Source: Tetrahymena elliotti 4EA (Eukaryota > Ciliophora > Oligohymenophorea > Hymenostomatida > Tetrahymenidae). From it: a stretch of 64,000 nucleotides of DNA. Below are positions 1 to 13,271 of the stretch, piece after piece. Made by a program: the position numbers and the translations under genes. Under the pieces are notes generated by a model, which was given only the letters and a program-made list of their open reading frames with translations, searched no databases and had not been told where the DNA came from. How positions within the stretch are numbered: position 1 is the stretch's first letter; each line of letters begins with the position of its first letter. The stretch lies in contig AFXF02001781.1 of assembly GCA_000231825.2 (NCBI GenBank), forward strand, positions 62,001-126,000, read 5' to 3'.

Positions 1-1142
1 AAAGTTTTGAGTGAAAATGATGAAAACAGAGGCATCTTCTTAATCTAAAGATTTCTTAACTACTTGTTCTAATTGGGCAAGATCTTCTAACTTGACATCA
101 ACTTGTTCAACAGCAACTTAATTAGGCTTTTTTATAATATAAATTACTTTACTTAAATATCTATTTATAAATCGTTATTTACCTTAACTTCAGAATTAAT
201 ATTGACTTGAATGTTCAACTTTTCTAAGCTATTCTATAAGTCTTGGACGAAATTGATTGAATCATAAACAACCTAATTTCTGAAGTAGTTCTAAATTAAA
301 TTCTATGTTTATAAATTAATAGTTTAGGTTTATAGCAATTTTTTATATTTATTTATATCAAGGAATTACAGTGAATTAAGGTAAGTATTTAGCATATTCT
401 TTAATTTTATCAATAGTTCCAGCTAAAGAGGAAGGAGTTTAGATATTAATAACGATAGCTTTGGCACCATTTTCTAATTCCTTTTTTTATTTAATAATTA
501 AGTTAGTCAATAATCAATTAATTGAAACAATAATTTCTATTCTAAATTTAATTATTTTTTTTTTCCATCTATTTATATGTTGCTTTTATTCATTTTTAAT
601 TAAACTCACTTTGTATCTTATAGAAATTATTTTATTTGTGATAACATATTTTTAAGTTTTGCTCAATTTATTTATTAATCTTATACCTAAGTAGCAATGT
701 TAGCAGAAAACTTATCAAGAATTTATTCCTTAGTTGAGTACAAATCTTCAAAATTAAAAGGCCTATTATTTTATAAATATTTATTTATCAAATATTGAGA
801 AGTAAATTAAGAATTTGTTAAGATAATTAATAATCTAGGAATTAGAATTCATATTTTCTTTTAATTGCAATATTTGAGTTAATTTATTATTTATTTACTA
901 TTGTTTATGCTTTTACTAACTTATTTAATATGGCATTTGTCACCATTTAGAAGTATCCTATTAAAAATTAACTATCTAAACACTTGATGTTGAAATATTT
1001 TAATGCTTAAATAAATATCTATTAGTCAAATTTGTTACATATTCTTTGAATGGAATGCTAAAGGCATAGCTTGCTCCTTAGCACAGAATAAACTCAAAGA
1101 GCAGAACAAAGCAATAATGGTAAAAATGGTTGTATTTCTCAT
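1..1142 (-). CDS. Secreted or lumenal protein, multi-exon, 3' end outside window
   Basis: I do not recognise the family. The ATG at 1140-1142 opens a typical signal peptide: MRNTTIF, then a hydrophobic stretch (IIALFCSLSLFCA), then a charged segment. The protein is therefore probably secreted or routed to a lumen. At least five exons can be followed leftwards (about 1140-1035, 960-900, 760-690, 480-360, 300-180, then 140-1), separated by AT-rich GT..AG introns. Good coding pieces include NFEDLYSTKEQILDKFSAN and AKAIVINIQTPSSLAGTIDK. The last visible exon is helical and acidic (VDVKLEDLAQLEQVVKKSLD) and stays open at position 1, so the C-terminus is missing. The junction of the second and third exons is ambiguous. 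No catalytic motif is visible. Confidence 0.6.
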
Positions 1143-2181
1143 TTTTTATTTTACCTAATTGTAATTATTAATTAATTTCTTTTATTTTTTAATTAATTTA
1201 TTTGGATTATCTTTGCTTTAATATTATTTTTATTTTATTTTGATTCTTTCCTTAGATAATCTTATCAAGAAAACTCAATGAATTGAATCAATAGCTTTCA
1301 AATCTCTTATGCCCAATTACATTTAATCATTCATACTCAACACACAATCAAACAAAAACACACACACATATTCGAAAAATTAAGTTAATCTTTCTTTTAT
1401 AATTTTCATGATTCCTCTTGATATTTATTTTTTTATTCCGATTATCTGTCTTACCCTTCTTTTTTCCCATCATTTTTGATCTATACAGACAGGTAACCAG
1501 ACAAAAAAATAGATAGATAACCAAGAATTAAAGGCTTTACTTATTTTTTATTCTATCTCTTTTTATAGATCAATAGAAAGCAATACAAAAATATTCAACT
1601 AATTAATATTTTAGTTTATAAAATTTGATTTTTCAAAGGTTAATAACTTTATCTACTTCAACTTATATAAGTTTTCATTTATTATATTAATTAACTAATT
1701 TATCTTTTATAAACAAAATATCTTTTAGTTAAATTTAAGAATTATTTTCTATCAGCAATATAATCGAATAAATTTAAAATAGATAGGTAATCCAAAAAAA
1801 AATTTTATATAAAATAGATACATATCTTTATTTTAAAGATAATATAAAATTATTGTTGCTTTTCTCGTTAGAAACAAATAGATTTTTTTTATACTTTTAT
1901 ACAATATTAATCTTTAAAGCAATTATTATTTTATTATTTATCAATCTTTTACTATTTTTAGTTGATGGATATTAATTTAAATATCTTGAAAAATTTAATT
2001 TAATTTAATTTTTTTATCATTTTGTAATCATTCATTAGGAGAAAGGTTTTTAGCTATTTTTTTAATAGCTTCTTAAATGTCTAAAACCTGAAAGGAAAAT
2101 CAAATTTTAAATTGCTCTTTCAAAAATAAATAACTATTATGATATAATTCTTTTGTCAGTTAATGTTAGGTGTTTTAACTC
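1143..2181. other. Intergenic, 5' flank of the secreted-protein gene
   Basis: No convincing coding frame on either strand. It holds the upstream region of the leftmost gene and the 3' flank of the next one. Visible features are a CA-rich simple stretch (about 1339-1369), a short TAGA run near 1511-1520 and long AT-rich runs. Confidence 0.5.
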
Positions 2182-4113
2182 TCATTAAATATTTTTATAC
2201 TGTTAGATTTTGATTGAATTCAATTGTTTATTCTTATGTGTTTAATCTATTTTTTCTTTAAAAAATTATGTATTTTATTTAACATTAAAATTAATAAATA
2301 AATATTACTATTTTGAGGGAGAGTGATGGATTTATGAGAGTGGTGTTCCAGAGGTTTTAGAAAAGCTATCAGTTTATCTATGCTTTTATTGAGATGAGTA
2401 ATTTCTCTTGCCTTAAGTTTGTTTCATACTTTCTTAGTTTTACATTATTAAATTATATTTATTGGTTCTCTCATTGCTATAGCAATTTAATCTCTCTAGC
2501 AAATTCATTCCCTCAGCCTTTTCATCATTTTCTATTCTTTAACCTTATGAGCTTTTAGTTATTCTAAAGTTTCTTGTCTTCTTAATAAATTAGTTTTGGG
2601 AATTTTATCCTTAAAAGTTCTCATACATTTACTAAAAATCTCCTCCAGAACTGGTTTACCTATATCCTATTTTTTCTCTATCATAAGTTTGTGTGTTTTT
2701 TCTAAATTCTTTCTCATATTTTTTCACTTTTTAGAAAATTATATTTGAATCAGTTTCTCTTTGTTATTTTTCTGTTGTTTGAGTGTTAATGTTTAATGCC
2801 TGGCTAAATTAGTCAGTAACTGTTGTTATTTATTGCTAGCTACTGTTTTCTTTTCTATTTGGCGAATTTGAAGTATTTTATCTTTTTTTTGAAGCAGCTG
2901 ATAGAGCTGCTCTAAGATTTTTACTTTATATGTAGTGAATATCATGTTTTATAAAACCTTTAAAGAAGTTTGGATGCTTTATATCTGGATTATTGCTTGA
3001 TTCAGTATGATTTCTTATTTTTTTCTCTGAAAGAACATCATATATATTTGGTTGCTCTAAAATATTTATTTTTGTAATAAAGAAAGGGTACTATTTACTT
3101 TATTTAATCTCTTTATTTTTTTAATGATCATAGTATTCTTCGAAATTTTCATACTACTTTCTAGATGGTGAAGGTTAAGTAATTATTTATTTATTATTAG
3201 TTTACTTATCTTGAAGTTTATCATAAACTTTGTTTTATTCATTCTTAGTTTAGTCTTGAATATCTTATTAAAGTGGAAGTGTGATATAAAAATCTTCAAA
3301 ACTGTCATCAAGATTTTCATGTTTACTTTAGCTAGTATCGTGCTCTGTATTTTTTGTTTTAGAATATGGTGATTTAGGCTTATTTTCTGAACGATAATTA
3401 TATTAATGATTCTACTCTGTATAATTAATATGATTTTAAATAAAATTTTTATTAATTTATCCAATATTTTCTTTTTAAAGTGGAGAGCTTTTGCTTAATT
3501 AAGAAGAGTAATTATTTTCATCATCTTATTCTGTATATCGGGGTAATTAATAACCATAGGATTGATAATTAACTTTATTATATTAATTTGTTTATTTAGG
3601 TGAACTGTATTGTTTTGCTTATTGATCTGACACAATATTCTTTAGCTTTTCTCTTGATATATGAGCCTAATTAATCACCTTAGACTAGCTCCCAAAAAAT
3701 GAAGAATTCTGCTATTCTTCCAAATCATTTACAATATTCTTACTACTATTTTGATTAAAATTTTTATAGGATTAAACTGCGTTATTTATATCTCTCATTT
3801 ATAGCTTTTTTAATGCAAATGGATGAATTTTTTTTTACTCACTCTTTTGTTTTTCATACTTATTTAGAATGAAATCCTCAAAATTCATTTAGCTTGATAT
3901 TTTATTCTCTTATCCAGTTAAATTTGTTAATTTCCCATAATAATTAGAGTTTGTTTATGCACCCTATTTATTTGCAGAAAATGATTAATGTCTTTTTTAT
4001 CTATTAGCAGTTTAAGCCTTTTTTTATGCAGAAATTATGTATCTTTGAGATCGAGGAATACTTGGATCTAACTTTCGCGTTTTTGGGTAAAAGGTTGCAA
4101 AAAGCTACTCCAT
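2182..4113 (-). CDS. Hypothetical Q/N/S-rich protein, single exon
   Basis: Unrecognised. One uninterrupted frame of 644 codons runs from ATG (4111-4113) to TGA (2182-2184) when TAA/TAG are read as Gln, so no intron is needed. The start reads MEQLFATFYPKTRKLDPSIP. The body is low-complexity and rich in Gln, Asn, Ser and Lys, with charged helical stretches (MNFEDFILNKYEKQKSEQKK; ISREKLKNIVSDQQAKQ). No signal peptide, membrane segment or known catalytic motif is apparent. An overlapping second frame near 2500-2640 also looks protein-like but ends early; I prefer the continuous frame, which reaches SSQQKHRQTDSFSKTSGTP. It is divergent from the ankyrin gene across a 1-kb spacer. Confidence 0.7.
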
Positions 4114-5098
4114 AATTGATAAAAATTAAGTATATTAATTATAATTGAGTCTTGACTTCTATTGAATTTCAACTTTTAAACTTTTTTAACTATTTTTATA
4201 TCGTTGGAACTATTAGTGTAATTGATTTTATTAATAACAGTCTCTAAAAATTATATTTTTTTTTACTAGATATGATATAAATACCAATTACTTATTTATT
4301 ATAAATAATCTAAATTAGAGTTTTAACTTTAAAATTAAATAAATAATTTGAGTAATCTTTCAACACACACATCAATCATATTTGATTATTTTGCAGTTAT
4401 TAAACAAGAGAAAATATATAATTTTGAAATAAAATTATTTTTATTTTATTTAAACTTAGAGAGCTCATTTTAAATCACAATTCACTCATACGAAATATTC
4501 TTAAAGATTGGGATGAATTTTTTTGCTCAAGTAGAAGAATAAATTTATGAAAAGGTCAAATTTTATATTGAACTTACTTTTTATATAATAATAGATTTTA
4601 TAAAAATCTGAGATAAATAAATTATTAAAATGAGAATAGCACATATTAAATATTTTTATTCCTAGAAGAAAGAAAATAAATACTACATGACAATAAATAA
4701 TAAATTAGCGAATTAATTTGCATTTTTTGTTTGGTAAGTTAACGCCTTTGTCAAATAAATGTAATTTGTCTGTTATTAGATACCAAAAATTTATAAATAT
4801 ATGTTCTTATTGCGATTGTTAATTAATTAATTCGCTATCATTAATCTAATATTATTTTTTTATAATTAATTACTTCTTAATCATTATTTTGCAACTTTGA
4901 GTTTAAGAAAGAGAGTATAATATTATCTTGAAATATCAAATAAGGTGTAATAATATCGCTGAACACATTTTATAAGTTAAAGAATATTTCTTTACTTGAT
5001 TTAAGAATTTAAAAATTATTACTGCAAAGAATAATAAGCTGAAAAATTCATATAAAGAGACTAAAAGATTGTGAGATATATAAAAAACTCCATCATCT
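4114..5098. other. Divergent intergenic region
   Basis: Shared 5' region of the leftward Q/N-rich gene and the rightward ankyrin gene. It is AT-rich with no supported coding frame on either strand. Regulatory elements cannot be assigned by eye. Confidence 0.5.
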
Positions 5099-6560
5099 AT
5101 GAAGAGCTCTAAATCTAAATAAACCAATTTACTGTTGAAATAAATGAAAGTAATTTACACGTGCATATAAAATGAAGACTTATAAAGATTAAAAATGATC
5201 TAAGATATTGAAAAATATTTTGATCTGGAATATACTGATGTAACTTTTACTATTAATTGCTATCAATATACCATTAAAATTTGAAATTTAACTATCAAAA
5301 AAAGTATGGTTGGAATATGCTTCACTTAGCTGCATGGTATCGGTCAAGCAACATTCTAAAATATATTCTTTAAAATCCTAAGGCTGCGCAGCTGGTTAAT
5401 TCAAAAGATAAAGTAGATTATTGATTAGATTATTTGAAATATTTAAGATTTTTGCATTTTTTAACATCGTTAAACATTCAATAAAATAAGTAGAGTAATA
5501 AATCTTAATCAAAACAAATTATTTCTTTATTCAAAATTATTGTCATAATATTAGTTATTTAGAAACCTTACTCAGTATTAAATACATTTCAAAAAATCAA
5601 TTAAATTAAGCTATTTTACACAAAATTAGCAAATAATTATTTCTTGTTTCGAGCATTAAATTTAATTAACATTATTTATTTTAAATATTTAGAATGAAGA
5701 AACACCTTTACACTTAGCATTCTTTACCTAAGCAAAAAGCTGTATACAATTATTAATGGAGCACGGTGCAGATCCATAATCTTTAAATATAGTAAATTCA
5801 TTACCTTTTTTACAATAAATTTAAAATATATTTACTTAATAGGTATAGCAAATCCCAGTTTAGACCATGAATGCCCCAAGGGAAAATTAAATAAAAACAC
5901 TGCTTGATATATAAAAAACTTTGACTAATGAATCTCAATTCAATTCTATTAGTCCATATATTTAGAAGTTAAAATAAGAATTAGATTTAGAAAGAGGGTC
6001 TACAACAGTTCCCTAAGATTTTGCTAGTAAAATCAAAATAGAAAATTTTTCAGGAGCAAAAGCAGACAATTAAATGCTAGATGAAGACTATTAATTTATA
6101 AATTCAAATTTACATTCATAATAACCCAAAGATTAAAATATTTTATCATTTCAGTCTGCAGCTAATTAGTACAATGAAGACTTAGTTATTTTTAGTAATT
6201 TTGGTTCCTAATAAAACTTAAATGACTAAAAAGAATAACCTAAACTTGAATAATTGATCATTGATAACAAAAGAAATAAAGGAGAAGATATAAATGACTA
6301 AGAAGAATTAAAAGATGAAACTGATTCAATATAAAATTACTAAATGCGTGTTAATAAAAATGAAACATCATAAAGACATATAAATGTAAACATATATTGC
6401 CCTTCTTTTTCTATTTGTTTATTTAATCAAATTGTTTTTTAATTAGATAAAAAAAAATATGGAAGAATCAGAAATATAAGATGAATAAAAATCAATTAGT
6501 ATAAACTATTTTCACACCAGAATAAGAAAGTTTACTAATGAATCTTTTACAAAAAAGTGA
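5099..6560 (+). CDS. Ankyrin-repeat protein
   Basis: A small ankyrin protein, probably a protein-binding adaptor. The chosen ATG (5099) is the first after an in-frame TGA just upstream; an in-frame ATG at 5144 is an alternative. Exon 1 reads MKVIYTCIQNEDLQRLKMIQ at the second ATG. After a roughly 70-nt intron comes the first repeat (GWNMLHLAAWYRSSNILKYI), and the next exon carries the second (NEETPLHLAFFTQAKSCIQL followed by LLMEHGADPQ). The TPLHLA and HGADP signatures are typical. The rest is a charged Q/N/D-rich tail with two more introns (near 5790-5850 and 6390-6446), ending at TGA 6558-6560. Only two full repeats are evident, at the low end for the fold, so flanking helices probably complete the stack. 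Confidence 0.8.
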
Positions 6561-7958
6561 ACCTTAAAATGATTTATCAAAATCGAATGTCCTTCCTCTC
6601 TCATTAATTAAATAATATAATCATAAATAATAGAGTCCTCATGAATAATTGTTTATTCAAACCTTTCTAAATAGTAAACTGGCTATTCATAACTACATTC
6701 ACATTACTTCTAAATTTAATCTAAGCATTTAGATATAAACATTTTATTTTAAAATGATAAACTATTCCAGTACACTAAGATAAAAATAATTTATCTATTA
6801 GTTAAAATAAACTTATGTTTACAAATTAATCAATCAATCAATCTTGCTAAAAACATAAAATTACTTCATAAATTATTTATTTATAAACTAAAAAATATAA
6901 TATTTTTATCTTTGCTGTAGCAAATAAAAATCTAATAGTTCCTATTATAATATCTAGTTAGTAATTTACTATTATTTTCATCCTTACAAATCAATTAAAA
7001 AACTACTTCTTACTTTAGCTTTATTTATAATTTTAATATCAAAGTTAATTGGTTTTTTACACATTTCGTTTTTATTACTAAAAATTCTATTATTTAAACT
7101 TGATTTTGGAGAAGCTTACATTTTGAATTAGAGTGATTTTATAATTGTTTTTGGTTAGAAATTCAAAAACATTTTTATTTTAAAGCTTCAATCATGATGA
7201 AACAAAAAATCATCCTATTTTACACAGGGAAGCATGAAAAATAGTTTAATAACTTTAATTTGATAACTAATTTTATCTAACTTTAATTACAAATATAAAT
7301 AAAATTAATATCTTGCAAATCTTTCAAAACTTAAAATATTAGCATCACTGAATTTCTGAATTTTAAAAGAAATATTGAATTATTAATTAAAAGTAATTAA
7401 TTTGTATACAGTAAACATATATTTTTTTGATATTTGGAGAAAGATTTTAGAAATTAATAATTAATTGTAAAAAAAAAAAATAAGCAAATAAAACTTATCT
7501 TTTTTCTTAGAATCTTCAATTTATTTCATACTATTGCTTAAAATTCAAACTTTTCACTTTTTTAAATTTTAATTTTTTCTTTTGAAAAATATTTTTTAAT
7601 GGGTCTTTAATTATAAATTGAATATCTAAATATGAAAAGGTAATTTTTAAAAAAATCAGCCAGCCATTTTTAATAAATCACTGAAGATAATTTAATAAAG
7701 AATGACTAATTAAAAATATGCGATTATAAACCTTAAAACAATCATAAAATAAATCACAAACATATTCATGCTTATCCTAAATAATCCACAAAAAGAAACA
7801 AAGTATGCTATTATTTCTTTATATTTTATTTTAAAAAACTTAAAAAACTTCAACAGTAGAAAAGCAGGAAAATCAATCAAAAAAATTAATAAATATTAAT
7901 TTATAATTATTAATAAATTTCTAAATAGGGTAAAAAAAAGAAGAAAGTTTATCAAACA
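6561..7958. other. Intergenic, 5' flank of cyclin gene
   Basis: About 1.4 kb of AT-rich sequence with no supported gene. It contains a short CAAT repeat (about 6829-6845) and several poly-A/T runs. An untranslated first exon or intron of the cyclin gene may lie near 7760-7930, where an acceptor-like TTTCTAAATAG precedes the coding exon. Confidence 0.45.
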
Positions 7959-8735
7959 ATGAATAATAAGCCTCCATAATAGTAAAAGTTTAGTACTTCA
8001 GGTACTATGTTCATTCGTCACACTATTTCATCTCCTAATGTGAAGTCAATTATTTAAGCAGTAGCTACTATCCTTCATTCCTAAATGCATGAAGATTTCT
8101 AATCTGGAAAAGAAGTTCCTAAAGGTTCTGACCTCCATTTCTTCTCTGAAGAAAAATACATTGAAGAAAAACCAGAAGAGTTCGATGAAGCTCGTCGTGC
8201 CTTACTTCGTGAAACTCCTTCAGTAGATAATATTTATGAATTTATGAAAGCTCTTTATGAATGTGCCAAATTCTCTCCTGAATGCTGTATTATCTGCTTA
8301 GTCTACATTAATAGATTAATTGCATTTACAGGTTTACCTCTTTACCCTACAAATTGGCGTCCTCTCATTCTCTGCTCTTTGTTAGTAGCACAAAAAGTAT
8401 GGGATGACAAATACTTATCAAATGCTGATTTTGCATTCATCTATCCTTTCTTCGTCACTGAAGAAATTAATGCCTTAGAACAAAAATTCCTTGAATTGCT
8501 CTAATACAACGTCACAGTAAAAAGTGCTCTCTATGCTAAATATTACTTTGAGCTCAGAGCACTCTTTAAAAACGAATCTGAATTCCCTCTTACTCCTCTT
8601 GATGTTGAATAAGAAAAGGAACTTGAATCAAGATCTCAATAAATGTAAAACAAAGAAAAAGAAAAAGCATAAAAGTATTCTCTCACTTATAATGAAAAGC
8701 AAGTGAAAAAACCTAATGCTACTCTTAACGTATGA
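7959..8735 (+). CDS. Cyclin Y-like cyclin
   Basis: A 258-residue cyclin in a single exon, predicted to bind and activate a cyclin-dependent kinase (in animals cyclin Y pairs with the CDK14/16 group). The cyclin box spans roughly residues 60-190. It contains FFSEEKYIEEKPEEF, SVDNIYEFMKALYECA, CIICLVYINRLI, PTNWRPLILCSLLVAQKVWD and NALEQKFLELLQYNVTV followed by ALYAKYYFELR, close to the cyclin Y/PHO80-like subgroup. The Gln before YNVTV is a TAA (8502-8504), so the standard code would break the protein inside the box. The start ATG (7959) follows an A-rich leader. The short N-terminus has no evident myristoylation site. Third positions are richer in C than in the neighbours, which hints at higher expression. 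Confidence 0.88.
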
Positions 8736-9559
8736 GGTGAGATAAGTTTTAGGAAATTATATATTATATATTAAAGAAATTAATTCAATTTTGGTATTGA
8801 TAATATTATTTTATTTGTTGATTTATTGTAAATTTTAGAATATATTTTTTCATCTTTGCCATACAAATTTAATTGAGACATTCTTAATTGATATGCTATA
8901 TGATACCAAAATATACTCTATTTTATTCTTCGATTGTAAAAACTCTTTTTTAAATCTATTCATTATAATTCTGATGGATTCATTCTCTCAAAAATGCTAA
9001 AAATTTTAAAAAGCTATTAAATCAAATATTATTTCGTAATATAATGTCAATTATTTAACATTTGATCTATTAAACTAAGTTTATTTTTATGTGTCTCAAA
9101 TAAGTATGAATTTGAAAAATATTAATATTAAAATCAATTTTATTTTTTTAAAGAAATATTTTAAATCAGTAAAAATTATAAAATGAAATTCTTTTTATTA
9201 TTTTAATGTACCTTTTTATTTTGATAACTAAAATTTATCAAACTTTCTTTAGTGTTTCTACTTTACTTTTCTTAAATTAGTTTTGATTACATTAAGTTAT
9301 ACAAAAATATATTAATATTTTTAATAAATTTACTTTAAATTTTCCACTCAAATTCAAAAGTGAGCACTTTTTTTCTCTCAATTTTAATAATCTAATCTAA
9401 CCTTTCATTTTATAAAAATAGGATTTTATAATTAAAATATGATAAATTATAATATCAGCTGTTTAACCAAATTTTTTAACTAGAAGATTGGATACACATT
9501 TAGAAAATAAAAACAGGTAACTTTAAATATAATTAAATATTTAACTAAATCTAAGATAA
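8736..9559. other. Convergent 3' intergenic region
   Basis: 3' flanks of the cyclin gene and of the S11 peptidase gene, which converge here. AT-rich with no coding frame. A weak inverted pair (TTTTGGTAT near 8791, ATACCAAAA near 8902) is present but too short to call a terminator. Confidence 0.5.
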
Positions 9560-12500
9560 TCAATTATCTTCTTCTTAAATTTTTGATAATTTTTTGCTCC
9601 TTGAGTGTCGAGCTTGATCTATATTTCTATCTTAATCTTATATATTATGGTTTAAGTTTTTATTATCAGAATTATCTCTTAAGAGATTATTGAATTCATT
9701 ATTTTATTAAATTTCTTATTTTTTGCTTGCTTTAATAATTTATTTAGCCAACCCTTCATCATCAGAAATTATTTACTATTTTTAGGAGTTCTTTAAATTA
9801 TTATCACTTAATATTTCATTAGATTTAATTGAATTAATAGATTAATTGTTGGATCTGACACTATATTTATCTTGCTTTAGTTTTATTTCAGAGATCTCGT
9901 TAATAAAAAGATCCTCGTCTGAATTATTTTCAATATTTTTTTATTAAATTGTTTTTGAAAAACTATTAGCACTTATTTATTCCTATTCATCTTCTTAGTT
10001 AGAATAATCTTCATCATCATCTTCATATTCTTCATTATCATCATCATCTTAACTATCTTAATCAGAGTCGTCAATTTATTCAAAATTACTAGAGCTTGCT
10101 ATTGATAATCCATTTTTAAGATATTTATTTTCAATAATGTTTGATTAGTCTGGCTTATAATCAAAATCTTAGTTTTAATCAGTTGTTGTCTGCTTATCTA
10201 ATTAATAAATATCTACCAAAAACTTGAATATTTAAATTGTCTCAGTAAATCTCATTTCTAAAGTTTAAGTGTTTAGAATTACAATAATGAAATTTCTATT
10301 ATTGATTGAAAAGCAAGAAGACAAGCATGCACCTGCTGCAGGAGTAATTCCTGTCTTAACTCCTATGCAATAACGAGAGCTTTTTAATAGTTTATTAGTA
10401 TTTTCCCAAGTTTAATCTCTAGAGCCTCTTCTAGAATTTTTAATCTTAGCTGTATATTCTATTGTCTTAACAATTTCTCTAAAATATTAATTTTTCATTG
10501 CATGTGAGATAAGGATACAAATATCATCAGCACAAGATTTGTTTTTAGAATTTGTTAAACCATGAGGATTTTGATAAATTGTTTTTTACAACTTAAGCTT
10601 TTATGCATATTAGTTCATAACTCTGATAAACTCTTTTTAGCCTTGAATAAAAATTAAAAAAGATTTTTTAAAAATTAAAAGATTTAAAAATGTATGTTTT
10701 TTTACCTGCTTTTGGGTTACATGATGTTATTTTAGGATTTTAATATTTTTTTTGTTAAAAGATAGGACTACTTTCATAAATTAAAGAACCAACATATTCA
10801 GAAATTGCAAAAGCAGCATCGTTTCCACTTGGAAGCATAAGTCCATGAAGTAAATCCCACAGTGTTAGTTAATCACCATGCTAAAGAAAAGCAGATGTAC
10901 CTATCATTTTAGAAGCTATTTTGCTTACTGTAATAATTTAATCTTTTTTGAGAGTAAGTTTAATTTCATCACTTTTTTTGAAATCATATTTATTAAGTAA
11001 ATCACAGACAACATAACAAGTCATGATTTTAGTTAGAGAAGCTATTTAGCTAAGCTTTTAGCCTTTTATCCTTAAAACATAATCCTTTTTATCTAAATCA
11101 TAAACTGCCACACATTTTGATTTAATATCTAATTTTTTTCTTAATAAATACTGTCTATAATCCTCCATTATTTTTTTTTCATCAACTTGAATTTCTTCTT
11201 TTTAACTTTAAATGTCTTAGACTGATTTAAACTAATTAATACTTTATCTACTTAGTGCTCCAATCTTGCACTAAGATGGTAATTTTGTAAATGAAGAATT
11301 GAAATATTTTTTAACTGGCTTATTTTATTAATTATTATTTTCTTGTTCATCTAAATAATTCAAGGATCCTTATCTATTAATTGGCATTTTATTATCAAGC
11401 TTTTAATTATTTTTATTTTGGAGATCTGAATCTTTTACTTTATTTTAGTTTATTGTGTTATTTTATATTGTCCAATCATATCTACTAAATATTTTATTTT
11501 CTTGTTCAGAAAGGAGTTAGCTTTTTAGGTTTTTTTCATTGTCAGAGCTTTTTATTTCATCAATAAAATTTCTGTTTTTACTGCTAAAAACACTGCTCTA
11601 TTTTAAAAGTATTTCATCCTAGCTTAAAGAAGAATCAGGCTGCTCAGATTATGTAGCTGTGGAAATGACTGCATTTTTATCTATTAAGTTATTGAAATTA
11701 CTCTATGTTTTTTCTGTCTCACTTTGTGTGTTTGATAATTAAGGTACTTAAAATTAATATGCTTATTCTTATTAAGTCTAAATTCCAAAATTTGCTTTTA
11801 CATCTAACAACTTTTTATTTTAGAAACCTTTATATTTAATTTATTAATTGATCAAAAATCATATATAAACAAATGGAGGAAAGAAGAAAATAAATACCAT
11901 TTGTGGAGCTGAATTTCTTCAATTCATTATTTAAACCTTTTCCCTAGACAAGTGCACTCTTTGTAAATAAATTATTTAAAAGATCAAATTTGTATTGTAT
12001 TCTGTTTTATTAGGATTAAAAATTCTTTTTCTGCTTTTCCAAATCTAAATTTTATGAGCTCTTAAAAGTGTTAGTAGACCTATTTTCTTCTTTTTATTCT
12101 TATATATTTTATTATGACCTTGATTATCTTAAAATTATTTTTTTATTCAATTCTTTTTCTGAAAAAATTTACCCAATCGAAGTCTGAGATTTTTGTTAAA
12201 CACCTTATTAATTTTGCTAAGCTTAAGGGATTTACCTGTGTTTGCTTTATGAAGAAAAAGTAAAGCATGGTACAAATTAAGCAAATATTTTATCGTTTTT
12301 CATATTTACCTTATACACATTTTGATTAGTACTAGAGCTTGAAGCAAAAACAACATTTGGATTTTTATCTTATTGATCGGATTTATCAACTTTTAATAGG
12401 TTTATAACAATTTTAACTTTTTTTTGAGTTAAGTAAGAAAAAAAAAATTTACTTATAAAATTTTAAAAAGATTTAATAGAATTTTTAGAATCTTTATATT

Positions 12501-13271
12501 AAGGAGTAGTAAAAAATGTCGATGGTAAATCTAAAGATTCTGTGGCTTTTTTTACTTTCTAATGAACTATATATCTTCCTTTATTACTTACTAAACTAAA
12601 GTTGTCTTAGCTGCTTTTATAAATTTAATAAATGAATTAATATATCACTAATAGAGATTATTTTTAATAAAGTAGTGAATGTACTGATCATAAAGTTAAG
12701 AATATAACCAAAATTAGTTAGTTAATTAATTAACAAATTACTTGCAATTAGATTTGTTATCAATTTAGGAGTCTATGTTATTTAAGCTCTAAAATTTATT
12801 AACTTTATTATAACAAGACCCAGTAGATACTTATTTATAAGCAACAAAATCATGGGCACTTGAATTTTATTACTTTATTTAGTCAATATTATTTGAAGGC
12901 TCTAGGTTATCAAAATTAGAATAAGAACTACTCATCCAATTGTAGTATAATGGATTATTATTGTATTATGATTAAGATTAATTTGTTTTATTAATATATT
13001 TTGCCTAGCTCTTTTAATGTTAATTATACTTTTAATTATCAAAATAAGGACTGAATATATCAGATTAGAGTTCATTTTATTTTTAGTCATCTCTTAAAGT
13101 AACTCTAAATATTGGATTCTCTTGACAATTTTTTAGCTACAATTTTTCATCTTGTCTAGATTTAGAGCTTTAGCTGTTCTAAGAAGATAAATTTCTTCTA
13201 CCATTTTGCTATTTAGAATTTTATAAATGTGAAGAACAATCAATCACAGATCTTTTTAAATGGCTATGCAT
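9560..13271 (-). CDS. D-alanyl-D-alanine carboxypeptidase-like protein (peptidase S11) with long low-complexity arms
   Basis: The C-terminal half is a serine peptidase of family S11 (penicillin-binding-protein fold), which in bacteria trims the terminal D-Ala of peptidoglycan stem peptides. All three active-site motifs are present: SLTK (11028-11039, the SxxK nucleophile and base), SGN (10821-10829) and KTG (10349-10357, within GVKTGITPAAGACLSS). HGLMLPSGNDAAFAISEYVG and QNPHGLTNSKNKSCADD also fit the family. The ATG at 13271 is the first after an in-frame TGA. About 650 residues of Q/N/S-rich sequence precede the domain, and a D/E-rich tail (DDDDNEEYEDDDEDY) follows it. Introns lie near 12645-12770, 11840-11910 and 10660-10730. 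No signal peptide is visible, so the site of action and the substrate are unclear. Confidence 0.85.

Noticed and set aside
2505..2700. Alternative C-terminus (KIPKTNLLRRQETLEQL) for the Q/N-rich protein
   Set aside because: This frame does not join the main frame without a frameshift; the continuous frame runs on to TGA 2182-2184.
4936..5127. Minus-strand hydrophobic small protein
   Set aside because: It overlaps the start of the ankyrin gene on the other strand and has no supporting motif.
8790..8910. Short inverted repeat TTTTGGTAT/ATACCAAAA as a terminator
   Set aside because: Only 9 bp with a spacer of about 100 nt, and eukaryotic mRNA genes do not use hairpin terminators.
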